From assembly GCF_009663685.2 (NCBI RefSeq), contig NZ_RCOG02000018.1, positions 1-64,000 of the forward strand: a DNA stretch of 64,000 nucleotides. Direction: 5' to 3'. Every line of letters begins with the position of its first letter. The stretch's first letter is position 1. The DNA comes from Cupriavidus sp. U2 (GTDB lineage: Bacteria > Pseudomonadota > Gammaproteobacteria > Burkholderiales > Burkholderiaceae). Of this stretch, positions 18,654-27,309 are shown piece after piece. The notes beneath the pieces were generated by a model. It saw nothing but the letters and a program-made list of their open reading frames with translations. It searched no databases and had not been told where the DNA came from. The position numbers and the translations under genes are program-made.

Positions 18654-18983
18654 ATGAACAAGCTGCTCGCCGTGCTGATGCTTACCGCCGCCATTTCCGT
18701 TGCCGCCTGCGGCAAGAAGGAAGAGGCCCCGCAAACCAACGCTGACACCGCCATGCAGAACGCCGCCGAATCGGCCAAGGCCGCTGCCAGCGACGCCGCC
18801 GCTGCGGCCGCGAATGCCGCCGACGCCGCCAAGGCCGCCGCCAGCGGCGTGGCCTCGGATGTCTCGGCCGCCGCCGACAAGGCCCGCCAGGACGCCGGCA
18901 ATGCCATGGCCCACGCCAAGGAAGCCACCAAGGACGCCGTCAACACCACGGCCGACAAGGCCAAGGACGCCGTCAACAAGTAA
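18654..18983 (+). CDS. Ala/Lys/Asp-rich small lipoprotein of unknown function
   Basis: 109 residues. A lipoprotein signal (LMLTAAISVAAC, Cys at residue 19) is followed by a mature region made almost only of Ala, Asp, Lys, Ser and Asn. It reads as loose 11-residue helical repeats such as KAAASDAAAAAANAADA and KDAVNTTADKAKDAV. This composition resembles LEA-like or Lpp-like amphipathic helices, so an envelope-associated coiled or rod-like protein is plausible. The ATG at 18654 has AAGGAC upstream. A strong terminator lies 75 bases after the stop. No enzyme function can be assigned. Confidence 0.85.
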   Translation: MNKLLAVLMLTAAISVAACGKKEEAPQTNADTAMQNAAESAKAAASDAAAAAANAADAAKAAASGVASDVSAAADKARQDAGNAMAHAKEATKDAVNTTADKAKDAVNK

Positions 18984-19056
18984 TAGCCCTACGCAGGCGC
19001 GCGCGGAAGCCGGCCCCGAATGGGCTTACACTAGGCGCCTGAAGCAGAGCCACGCG

Positions 19057-19092
19057 AAAACCCCGTCAGGCCCAGGTCCGACGGGGTTTTTT
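19057..19092 (+). terminator. rho-independent terminator
   Basis: AAAACCCCGTC pairs with GACGGGGTTTT across a 12-base loop, and six T complete the tract. It ends the lipoprotein transcript before prmC. Confidence 0.9.
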
Positions 19093-19127
19093 GCGAGCCG
19101 GCCGCCGATTGTCCAGACGCACCGCCG

Positions 19128-20000
19128 ATGTCCTCGAACCCTCCGGGCGATTTTCCGCCCCTGCCGTCCACGCCCACCCTGCGCGAAGCGCAAACGCTTG
19201 CCGCCATGGCCGGCCTGCCGGCGCTGGAGGCGCGCATGCTGCTGTCCCACGTCACCGGGCTCACGCGCACGCAGCTGATCACCCGCGACCAGGACCATCT
19301 CAATGATGCACAACGTGATGCATTTTCCACGTTGCTGGCGCGGCGGCTGACCGGGGTGCCGATGGCGTACCTGCTGGGCGAGCGCGAGTTCTTCGGCCGC
19401 ACGTTCCGGGTCACGCCCGATGTGCTGATTCCGCGCCCCGACACCGAAGTGGCGGCCGAGGCATCACTGGCCCGCCTGGCCGGCATCCACGCGCCGCGCG
19501 TGCTGGACATGGGCACCGGCTCCGGCATCCTGGCCGTGACCATCGCCCGCGAGCGGCCCGACGCCGAAGTCTGGGCCACAGACATTTCGCCCGGCGCGCT
19601 GATGGTGGCGCAGGACAACGCCCGTGCGCTGCAGGCGGACAATATCCGCTTCCTGGTGTCTGACTGGTATCACGCGCTGCCGCCCGGGCAGCGGTTTCAT
19701 CTCATCGTCAGCAATCCGCCCTACATTGCGGCGGGCGACCCGCACCTGGCCGAAGGCGACCTGCGCTTCGAGCCGATCGACGCGCTGACCGATCACGAGG
19801 ACGGCCTGACCGACCTGAGGGCCATCGTCGCAGGCGCCACGCAGCGGCTGCTGCCACAGGGCTGGCTGCTCATGGAGCACGGCTACGACCAGGGCTACGC
19901 TACCCGTCACCTGCTGACCAGCGCGGGTTTTGCCGAGGTGTTCACGGCACGCGACCTGGGCGGCAACGAACGCTGCAGCGGCGGCCGGCTGCCGGGCTGA
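19128..20000 (+). CDS. prmC: peptide chain release factor N5-glutamine methyltransferase
   Basis: 290 residues. The N-terminal helical domain is followed by the SAM-binding motif RVLDMGTGSGILAVTIA and the substrate Gln-binding motif NPPY in IVSNPPYIAAGD at about residue 195. The enzyme methylates the GGQ glutamine of RF1 and RF2. It starts only 36 bases after a strong terminator, so its promoter must lie in or near that region. The chosen ATG gives a short proline-rich lead (NPPGDFPPLPSTP) before the conserved part; a start further in cannot be excluded. Confidence 0.94.
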   Translation: MSSNPPGDFPPLPSTPTLREAQTLAAMAGLPALEARMLLSHVTGLTRTQLITRDQDHLNDAQRDAFSTLLARRLTGVPMAYLLGEREFFGRTFRVTPDVLIPRPDTEVAAEASLARLAGIHAPRVLDMGTGSGILAVTIARERPDAEVWATDISPGALMVAQDNARALQADNIRFLVSDWYHALPPGQRFHLIVSNPPYIAAGDPHLAEGDLRFEPIDALTDHEDGLTDLRAIVAGATQRLLPQGWLLMEHGYDQGYATRHLLTSAGFAEVFTARDLGGNERCSGGRLPG

Positions 20001-20083
20001 CGCCTGGCTGATACCCCTACCTGATGCCGGAGCCCGATTCCGGTAAAATCCGCTGATCCCCATGCAACCGGACCGTTTTCATC

Positions 20084-20395
20084 ATGAGTGACGTACAACA
20101 GAAGATCGACCAGATCGTGAAGGGCAGCCCCGTCGTGCTGTTCATGAAGGGCACCGCCCAGTTTCCGATGTGCGGTTTCTCGGGCCGTGCGATCCAGATC
20201 CTGAAGGCCTGCGGCGTGGACGCGCCGACCACGGTCAACGTGCTCGAAGACGACGCCATCCGCCAGGGCATCAAGGAATACGCGAGCTGGCCCACCATTC
20301 CGCAGCTGTACGTGAACGGCGAGTTCGTCGGCGGCTCGGACATCATGATGGAGATGTACCAGAACGGCGAACTGCAATCGCTGCTGAAGGCCTGA
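20084..20395 (+). CDS. grxD: monothiol glutaredoxin Grx4/GrxD
   Basis: 103 residues with the monothiol active site CGFS in FPMCGFSGRAIQIL, preceded by VVLFMKGTAQFP, and followed by the glutathione-binding segments WPTIPQLYVNGEFVGGSDI. CGFS glutaredoxins carry or deliver [2Fe-2S] clusters together with BolA-type proteins; an IbaG/BolA homologue is encoded at 63553-63801 in this window. It is 83 bases downstream of prmC and 17 bases upstream of ubiX, probably co-transcribed. Confidence 0.97.
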   Translation: MSDVQQKIDQIVKGSPVVLFMKGTAQFPMCGFSGRAIQILKACGVDAPTTVNVLEDDAIRQGIKEYASWPTIPQLYVNGEFVGGSDIMMEMYQNGELQSLLKA

Positions 20396-20412
20396 GCCTG
20401 TCTGGAACTGCC

Positions 20413-21024
20413 ATGCCTGTGAATCAGGGCGGCGCGCCGCAACGGCTGATCGTCGCCATCACGGGTGCCACGGGCGCCGTCTACGGCGTCCGGCTGCTGC
20501 AGGTGCTGCGCGATGTGCGCGGCGTGGAAACCCACCTGCTGATGTCGCCGGCCGGCGTCATGAACCTGCAGCATGAACTGGACATCGGCCGCGCGGAAGT
20601 CGAGGCGCTGGCCGATGTGGTTCACAACGTGCGCGATATCGGCGCCACCATTGCCAGCGGATCGTTCCGCGCCCACGCGATGATCGTGGCGCCGTGCTCG
20701 ATGCGCACGCTGGCCGCCGTGGCCCACGGCCTCTCGGACAACCTGATCACCCGCGCTGCCGACGTCACGCTCAAGGAACGCCGTAAGCTGGTGCTGATGG
20801 TGCGTGAAACCCCGCTGAACCTGGCCCACCTGCGCAACATGACCGCCGTCACCGAGATGGGCGGCATCGTATTTCCGCCAGTGCCGGGGTTCTATCAGAA
20901 GCCGCAAAGCATCGCCGAGCTGGTCGACCATACCGTCGGCCGCGTGCTCGACCTGGTGGACCTGCGCGACATCGGTGAAACGCTCGCGCCGGGATGGGGC
21001 GGGCTGAATGGGTCGGGCGATTGA
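20413..21024 (+). CDS. ubiX: flavin prenyltransferase UbiX
   Basis: 203 residues. The flavodoxin-like N-terminus has IVAITGATGAVYGVRLL. The conserved region VAPCSMRTLAAVAHGLSDNLITRAADVTLKERRKLVLM follows in order (quoted here as a region at about residues 95-135), then VRETPLNLAHLRNM and PVPGFYQKP. UbiX makes prenylated FMN, the cofactor of the UbiD decarboxylase in ubiquinone synthesis. It begins 17 bases after grxD. A large inverted repeat of the CCCTCTCCC family follows its stop codon. Confidence 0.95.
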   Translation: MPVNQGGAPQRLIVAITGATGAVYGVRLLQVLRDVRGVETHLLMSPAGVMNLQHELDIGRAEVEALADVVHNVRDIGATIASGSFRAHAMIVAPCSMRTLAAVAHGLSDNLITRAADVTLKERRKLVLMVRETPLNLAHLRNMTAVTEMGGIVFPPVPGFYQKPQSIAELVDHTVGRVLDLVDLRDIGETLAPGWGGLNGSGD

Positions 21025-21039
21025 TTGAATATCCCCCGG

Positions 21040-21172
21040 TTTGCTCCCCCCGCATGAAGTGGGAGAGGGGTCGGGGGTGAGGGCCAGTGCGTTCAAGATG
21101 CGCTGACCGCGGATCGAGCCTTGTGCCCTCACCCCCAGCCCCTCTCCCGCCTTGCGGGAGAGGGGAGCAAAA
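21040..21172. repeat. CCCTCTCCC-family inverted repeat pair downstream of ubiX
   Basis: Two imperfect arms of about 45 bases (21040-21083 and 21125-21172) are inverted copies of each other, both containing the core GGGAGAGGGG...GGGGGTGAGGGC or its complement. The right arm has an internal small palindrome, CCCTCTCCCGC/GCGGGAGAGGGG. The same core recurs at 34518-34795 and 38577-38905. It could form a long stem 3' of ubiX and so act as an RNA-stabilising or terminating element. Confidence 0.8.
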
Positions 21173-21189
21173 CGACGCTCACCGCCCGC

Positions 21190-21420
21190 TCACCAATGCC
21201 TGTAATACCGGCGCCCGTAATACCCACCGTAATACCCACCGTAATACCCGTAAGCCGGCCGCACCACCACGGCCGGCGGCGCCACGTACACCGGCGCGGG
21301 CGCCACCGCGACCGGGGCCGGGCCGACCTCCGGCCCGTACGGCGTGGGATATACCGCGCAGCCGCCAAGCATGGCCGCGCCAGTCACTGCCAGACCCAAC
21401 ACAATCGCTTTCGTTCTCAT
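21190..21420 (-). CDS. small Tyr/Gly-rich lipoprotein of unknown function
   Basis: 76 residues. A lipobox Cys is in AAMLGGCAVYP. The mature part is Pro/Val/Ala-rich (VGPAPVAVAPAPVYVAPP), and the C-terminus is a Tyr/Gly repeat, YGYYGGYYGGYYGRRYYRHW, encoded by tandem TAATACCCACCG units (minus-strand complement). The ATG at 21420 is preferred over a GTG one codon earlier because AGGA is then seven bases upstream. Similar short Tyr/Gly-rich lipoproteins are common in Burkholderiaceae with no known role. Confidence 0.8.
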   Translation of the reverse strand: MRTKAIVLGLAVTGAAMLGGCAVYPTPYGPEVGPAPVAVAPAPVYVAPPAVVVRPAYGYYGGYYGGYYGRRYYRHW

Positions 21421-21569
21421 CACAACGTCCTTTTTGTCCCAGGCATTGCGTCATCTCAATGCGCTGTCCTTAAGAACGTTATACGGGTGCGTCTGGTAAT
21501 ACAGCGTCAAGGCGCTGTAACCCTTGTTACGATTCGCAACGTCTTCATGCATGTAAGCGGCATGCCGTT

Positions 21570-23089
<1,520 letters not shown>

Positions 23090-23093
<4 letters not shown>

Positions 23094-24283
23094 GCGAGCG
23101 TCTCCTGAAGGGGGTGCCGCGCGTAATGCTGGCCGAAGCGGTTGGCCAGAAAGCTGTCGAGCGGCATGGCTTCCTGTTTCACGAATCCGGACTGCGGCAA
23201 CACCCCGGTGGCCACCAGATCCAGCGCGGTACAGATGCCGGCCGCCGTGGTCAGCTGGATCGCATTGACATGGCCAATGCCGGCGAAATCGTCCATGCCC
23301 CCGATCCGCGCGGAGAACGACGCCTGCGTCAGTGGCCCGCGCCCCCCGTCGCCGCGCGCGCCGGGCGGATGGCCGGTGGCGCTGGCAAACACCACCACCA
23401 CATCCTGCGCCGTCACCGGAATGGCGTGCTCGAAGATCTCGCGCAACCAGTCGCGCCGTTCGCGCAACCGCAGGTCGTTCAGCAGCAGCTTCATCTGGGC
23501 ACAGTGGCCGGGATAGCGGATCGACTTGTAATCGACCTGGCGCGCGCGTCCGGCCAGCGTATCGGGCAGCGTGCCCAGCCCTCCAGAGGTATTAAAGGCT
23601 TCGTACTCGACGCCGTCCAGTGCGAAGGACTCGTGCCCCTCCAGCGCGGGCAGTTCCACGCGGCGGCCGTCCACGATGGCCTCGCACGGATTGCAGTATT
23701 CGTTGATCAGACCCTCGGTGCTCCACGTCAGGTTGTACTTGAGCGCGTTGCTGGGGTAGCGCGGCAGCGCGCCCACGCGCATGCGCAGGTCGTGCAGTTC
23801 ACCGCCGCCGCGCAGGAAGCGTTGCGCGAGGTCGTGCCCGACCACCCCGATAAAGCCCGGCGCCAGCCCGCACTGCGGCATCAGCACCGACCGCGCGCCG
23901 CCGGCCAGCGCGCGGATGGCATGGGTGGCCGCCACGTCCTCGGTCAGGTCGAAGTAATGCACGCCCAGGCGCGCCGCCACCGTGGCCACCGGAATGGCGG
24001 CATGGAACGGCAGCGCATTCATCACGGCATCGGCCCCGGCCAGCAACGCCGCGCAGGTGCCCGGTTCGGTCGGATCGCCGGCCCGTACGTCGATGCCGCG
24101 CGGCACGCCATCGAGCCGGTGCGCGTCGCGATCGACCAGGCATACGCGGTAGTCGCCGGTATTGGCCAGCATCGTGGCCATCACGCGGCCGATCTTGCCG
24201 GCCCCGAGCACGACCACCGAAAGCGGACGGGGGGCGAGCGTCAGGTCGCGCACCGCGGCGGGACCGAGCGTGGAAGCTTGCAT
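23090..24283 (-). CDS. saccharopine dehydrogenase-family protein (possibly lysine 6-dehydrogenase)
   Basis: 397 residues. It begins with a Rossmann motif, VVVLGAGKIGRVMATMLANTG, followed by VDRDAHRL, and continues with MPQCGLAPGFIGVVGHDLAQ and YPSNALKYNLTWSTEGLINEY, typical of the saccharopine dehydrogenase-like group that includes lysine 6-dehydrogenase. Together with the overlapping ALDH7 gene it would turn lysine into piperideine-6-carboxylate and then aminoadipate. This two-step route is an inference from family and context; a saccharopine route is the alternative. The start at 24283 is supported by GGAG six bases upstream. Confidence 0.82.
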
Positions 24284-24400
24284 GGCGGACTCCGTCAGAA
24301 ACGTGTTGGGGGTGACTGAAGTATGGGCAGCCGCGCGCACGTTTTATAGCCACAAGATTGACGAAACCCCGGCATAATCGGTCACATTGACATAGTAATT

Positions 24401-24413
24401 TGACGAATCGTCA
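24401..24413. promoter_or_regulatory. palindromic operator candidate in the Lrp/saccharopine-dehydrogenase gap
   Basis: TGACGAATCGTCA is a perfect 13-base palindrome (TGACGA/TCGTCA, one-base centre), ending 8 bases before the regulator's ATG. A half-site, TTGACGAAA, recurs near 24358. It is a plausible binding site of the adjacent Lrp/AsnC protein for autoregulation and control of the divergent operon. Confidence 0.5.
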
Positions 24414-24420
24414 TCGACCC

Positions 24421-24870
24421 ATGGCTGACCTCGACCAGACCGATCGCCACCTGCTGGCCCTGCTGCAGGCCAACGCCCGGGAGAGCGCGGCCAATCTGTC
24501 GCGCGCGCTGGGCATCGCGCGCACGACCGTGGTGGCCCGCATCGCGCGGCTGGAACGCACGGGCGTGATCGCCGGCTACGGCGTGCGGCTGGGCAGCCAG
24601 ATGGAGGACAACGCCATCCTGGCGTTCTGCGGACTGTCGGTGCAGCCGAAGGCGGCGCCAGCCGTGGTACGCGCGCTGCGGCGATTCCCCGAGGTGGAGG
24701 AACTCAATTCGGTCAGCGGCCCGGTGGACTACATGGCCGTGATCCGGTGCGATACCCACGCGCGGCTGGACAAGCTGCTGGACGAGATCGGCATGCTCGA
24801 CGGCGTGAACCACACCACCACGTCGATCGTGCTGGCGCGCAAGATCGACCGGCGGCGCGCGGCCGGGTAG
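24421..24870 (+). CDS. Lrp/AsnC-family transcriptional regulator
   Basis: 149 residues. An N-terminal helix-turn-helix (DQTDRHLLALLQANARESAANLS, then GIARTTVVARIARLE) precedes a RAM/AsnC effector domain with VEELNSVSGPVDYMAVIRC. These proteins sense amino acids and usually regulate neighbouring genes. It lies 137 bases from the divergent lysine-degradation-like operon, so it probably senses lysine or a breakdown product. The ATG at 24421 is chosen; an ATG at 24400 would start inside the operator-like palindrome. Confidence 0.92.
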   Translation: MADLDQTDRHLLALLQANARESAANLSRALGIARTTVVARIARLERTGVIAGYGVRLGSQMEDNAILAFCGLSVQPKAAPAVVRALRRFPEVEELNSVSGPVDYMAVIRCDTHARLDKLLDEIGMLDGVNHTTTSIVLARKIDRRRAAG

Positions 24871-24908
24871 CCGGTGCCGGTGCCGGTGCCCCGGCAGGAA
24901 GCCCCCAG

Positions 24909-24948
24909 CATCGCCCGACATCGCCAGGCATCGCCCGGCATCGCCAGC
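24909..24948. repeat. four copies of a 10-base CATCGCC repeat
   Basis: CATCGCC(C/A)G-type units start at 24909, 24919, 24929 and 24939. A GCCGGT triplication precedes them at 24870-24890. They fill the gap between the Lrp gene and the DapB-like gene. Confidence 0.7.
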
Positions 24949-25004
24949 GCGATTGAAACGGGCGCGCTATGCTTGCCCTCCTTGCAACCGGACGGGAGAG
25001 AACG

Positions 25005-25814
25005 ATGAACGAGACGATTCGCGTTGCCGTGGGCGGCGTCACAGGCTGGGCCGGCGGCGAACTGGCGCGGGGCGTGGCCCACGCCGCCGACATGACGCTG
25101 GTGGCCGGCCTGTCGCGCGGCGCGGCGGGCCAGACGCTGGCCAGCCTGACGGGCCACAAGGACACGCCCGGCGTGGCGGCGGCCAGCATCGACGAACTGG
25201 GCAAGACGCCGTATGACGTCTATGTCGAATACACGAAGCCGGTGGTCGCCAAGCACAACATCCTGCAGGCGCTGGCGCACGGCGCGCATGTGGTGGTGGG
25301 CACGTCGGGGCTGTCGGACGACGACTATGCCGAGATCGACGCCGCCGCGCGCAAGGCCGACCGCGGCGTGCTGGCCTGCGGCAACTTTGCGATCACGGTG
25401 GTATTGCTGCAAAAGTTTGCCGAGATGGCGGCGCGCCATCTCGACCACTGGGAGATCATCGACTACGCCAAGGCGGGCAAGGTGGATGTGCCGTCCGGCA
25501 CGGTGCGCGAACTGGCGTTCCGGCTAGGCCAGGTCAAGCAGGCGGCGCAGGCCGTGCCCGTGGACCAGGTCAGCGGTCCGAAGGAGACGCGCGGCGCCAC
25601 GATGTCCGGCACGCAGGTGCATGCCGTGCGGTTGCCGGGATACCAGCTGGGGGTCGAGGTGATCTTCGGCGCCGACGGCCAGCGCCTGCACATCAGGCAC
25701 GAAGCCGGCGACGGCTCCAAGCCCTATGTGTCCGGCGCGCTGCTGGCCATCCGCAAGGTGCATACCGTGCGCGGTGTGGTGCGCGGCCTGTACAAGGTGA
25801 TGGAAGGCCTCTGA
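25005..25814 (+). CDS. dihydrodipicolinate reductase (DapB)-like oxidoreductase
   Basis: 269 residues. The N-terminal NAD(P)-binding motif reads VAVGGVTGWAGGELARG, not the exact GxxGxxG of canonical DapB. The DapB-like middle (VVVGTSGLSDDDYAEI, GNFAITVVLLQKFAEM) and the C-terminal substrate region KAGKVDVPSGTVREL are conserved. The catalytic HH pair usual in DapB (HHxxKxDxPSGT) is replaced: DYAKAGKVDVPSGT keeps the Lys and PSGT but lacks the two His. It is therefore a paralogue of uncertain substrate, not the housekeeping DapB. GGGAGAG precedes the ATG at 25005. Confidence 0.8.
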   Translation: MNETIRVAVGGVTGWAGGELARGVAHAADMTLVAGLSRGAAGQTLASLTGHKDTPGVAAASIDELGKTPYDVYVEYTKPVVAKHNILQALAHGAHVVVGTSGLSDDDYAEIDAAARKADRGVLACGNFAITVVLLQKFAEMAARHLDHWEIIDYAKAGKVDVPSGTVRELAFRLGQVKQAAQAVPVDQVSGPKETRGATMSGTQVHAVRLPGYQLGVEVIFGADGQRLHIRHEAGDGSKPYVSGALLAIRKVHTVRGVVRGLYKVMEGL

Positions 25815-25883
25815 CGCTGGCGCGCCCCCGGTCCACCGATCCGTCGGCCTGACGGCGCGCTGTCCTGCCGCCAGGCGGTCGAT

Positions 25884-26669
25884 TTACCAGCTGCCCGGAT
25901 TGATCGGCTTGGCCGGGGCTTTCTTCTCGGCCTTGTCGGACTTTTCCGTCTTCTCGGCCTTGTCCGTCTTTTCAGCCTTGTCGGACTTGCCGCCCTTGCC
26001 TGCCGGCGCGGGAGGCGGCGCCAGCGACTTGGCCACTTCGGCATCGCGGTTGGCCATCAGCGCGCGCGCCTGCGGCAGCAGCAGTTCGATCGTGCCTTCG
26101 GCCGGGTTCTCGGGAATCGCGTAGAGCTCGACGGTCAGCGGCTTGCGCATCCAGCCCGCGTGGATGCTTCGCACGTCCTTGCCGGCCTTGTCCTTCATGT
26201 CCACCATTTCCTGGCGGAACGGCTTGCCATAGCGGGCGTTGAGCGCCTGGGCGGCGGCGTCCTGCGAGCGGATGCCGTCGGTCGGCACGATGACGCCCAC
26301 CAGCGCATTGCCATCGACCAGCGCCACCAGGCGCGGTCCGTCCATGAACGCGGGCCGCTGGTCGCGCGGCACGCCCACCTGGCGCATCGCGCCGTCGCCA
26401 CGCAGTTCCACGCAGTACGCGGTCACATCCTTGCCATCCGGGGTCCGGTGGTCGGCGCAATCGGGCAACGCGGGCAGCGGGCTGCCGATCTCGAGCGTAT
26501 CGAGCATCGTCGAAAAACGGTCCTTGCCGTCGAGGGCCGCCGTGGCGGTGGCATTGGGGGCCTTGGTGGCAGGCTGCGCGGCCGGTGCGGCCGGTGCAGC
26601 CGTGGCGGCTTGGGCGACAGACGTCGCCAGCAGGGCGGCAACTGCCAGCCCGGCAAGAGGAAATCTCAA
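25884..26669 (-). CDS. secreted protein of unknown function with Lys/Asp-rich tail
   Basis: 261 residues. A signal peptide (FPLAGLAVAALLATSVAQA) precedes an Ala/Pro linker, then a globular part of about 180 residues with VALVDGNALVGVIVPTDGIRS and YGKPFRQEMVDM. The C-terminus is a charged repeat, KSDKAEKTDKAEKTEKSDKA, encoded by tandem CTTGTC-type units. I chose a TTG start at 26669 because AGGAG lies six bases upstream and the signal peptide then begins with MRFPL; the ATG at 26696 would place nine odd residues before it and has no ribosome site. No family recognised. Confidence 0.7.
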   Translation of the reverse strand: MRFPLAGLAVAALLATSVAQAATAAPAAPAAQPATKAPNATATAALDGKDRFSTMLDTLEIGSPLPALPDCADHRTPDGKDVTAYCVELRGDGAMRQVGVPRDQRPAFMDGPRLVALVDGNALVGVIVPTDGIRSQDAAAQALNARYGKPFRQEMVDMKDKAGKDVRSIHAGWMRKPLTVELYAIPENPAEGTIELLLPQARALMANRDAEVAKSLAPPPAPAGKGGKSDKAEKTDKAEKTEKSDKAEKKAPAKPINPGSW

Positions 26670-26773
26670 AACACACTCCTGAAAACGGCTCCGCATTGGA
26701 GCCGGCTCCGTCCCGAGGGTTCCTGCCGGGGAAATACCCGGCATCAGCGATGTGATGCCGGATCGACAGGGGG

Positions 26774-27055
26774 TCAGAGCATACGCTTCACGGCATGGAA
26801 GCATACCAGCGCGATGCCGATCAGCACTGCCCACAGGATCAGCTTCGGCACCGGGCTCGGCGGCAATTGCTGTGCCGGCGTGCGTCGGGGGGCGGGTGCG
26901 CGCATGCGGGTGTTGGACTGCAGCCCGCGCGTATGCCAGATGGCGGTGTCCGCGCCAAGGTCGTGCCATGTGGCGCTGTGACGCGACGTGCTCGTGTGCG
27001 GCTTGTCGGCGCGCGGCGTGGTCGGGCGCGTGCCGCCCGGTCGTTGTGTGGCCAT
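26774..27055 (-). CDS. hypothetical tail-anchored membrane protein
   Basis: 93 residues. The first 65 are polar, rich in Thr, Ser, His, Arg and Pro (TQRPGGTRPTTPRADKPHTS); the last 25 form one transmembrane helix, PKLILWAVLIGIALVCFHAV, followed by KRML. The start at 27055 has GGGGAG nine bases upstream. No domain recognised. It lies 104 bases upstream of the secreted protein gene and could be co-transcribed with it. Confidence 0.6.
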   Translation of the reverse strand: MATQRPGGTRPTTPRADKPHTSTSRHSATWHDLGADTAIWHTRGLQSNTRMRAPAPRRTPAQQLPPSPVPKLILWAVLIGIALVCFHAVKRML

Positions 27056-27309
27056 CTTCTGCTCCCCGAAAATGCATCGAATGCCTGTCCGACGAGGTCT
27101 TGTGCCGCCGGTACACATGCGTTGCCGGCCAATCTGCTGCTGCCCTTCAATGCGCAGCAGATGTTAAGACATCGCCCATGCGTCCGCTACGGCGCTTCAA
27201 TGCCGAACCCACAGTTTGGCGAGCGCTCGCCCAGGGAAGTTTGTAACCAGCTGTTACGGCCACGACGAAGGGCCGCTTGCGCCACTATCCGGGCCCGCTT
27301 AAAGGGGTC
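27056..27309. other. gap of 254 bases between two minus-strand genes
   Basis: No gene-like frame. It includes short palindromic pieces (GCTGCTGC, GTTACGGCC) but no convincing promoter, terminator or RNA gene. Confidence 0.5.
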
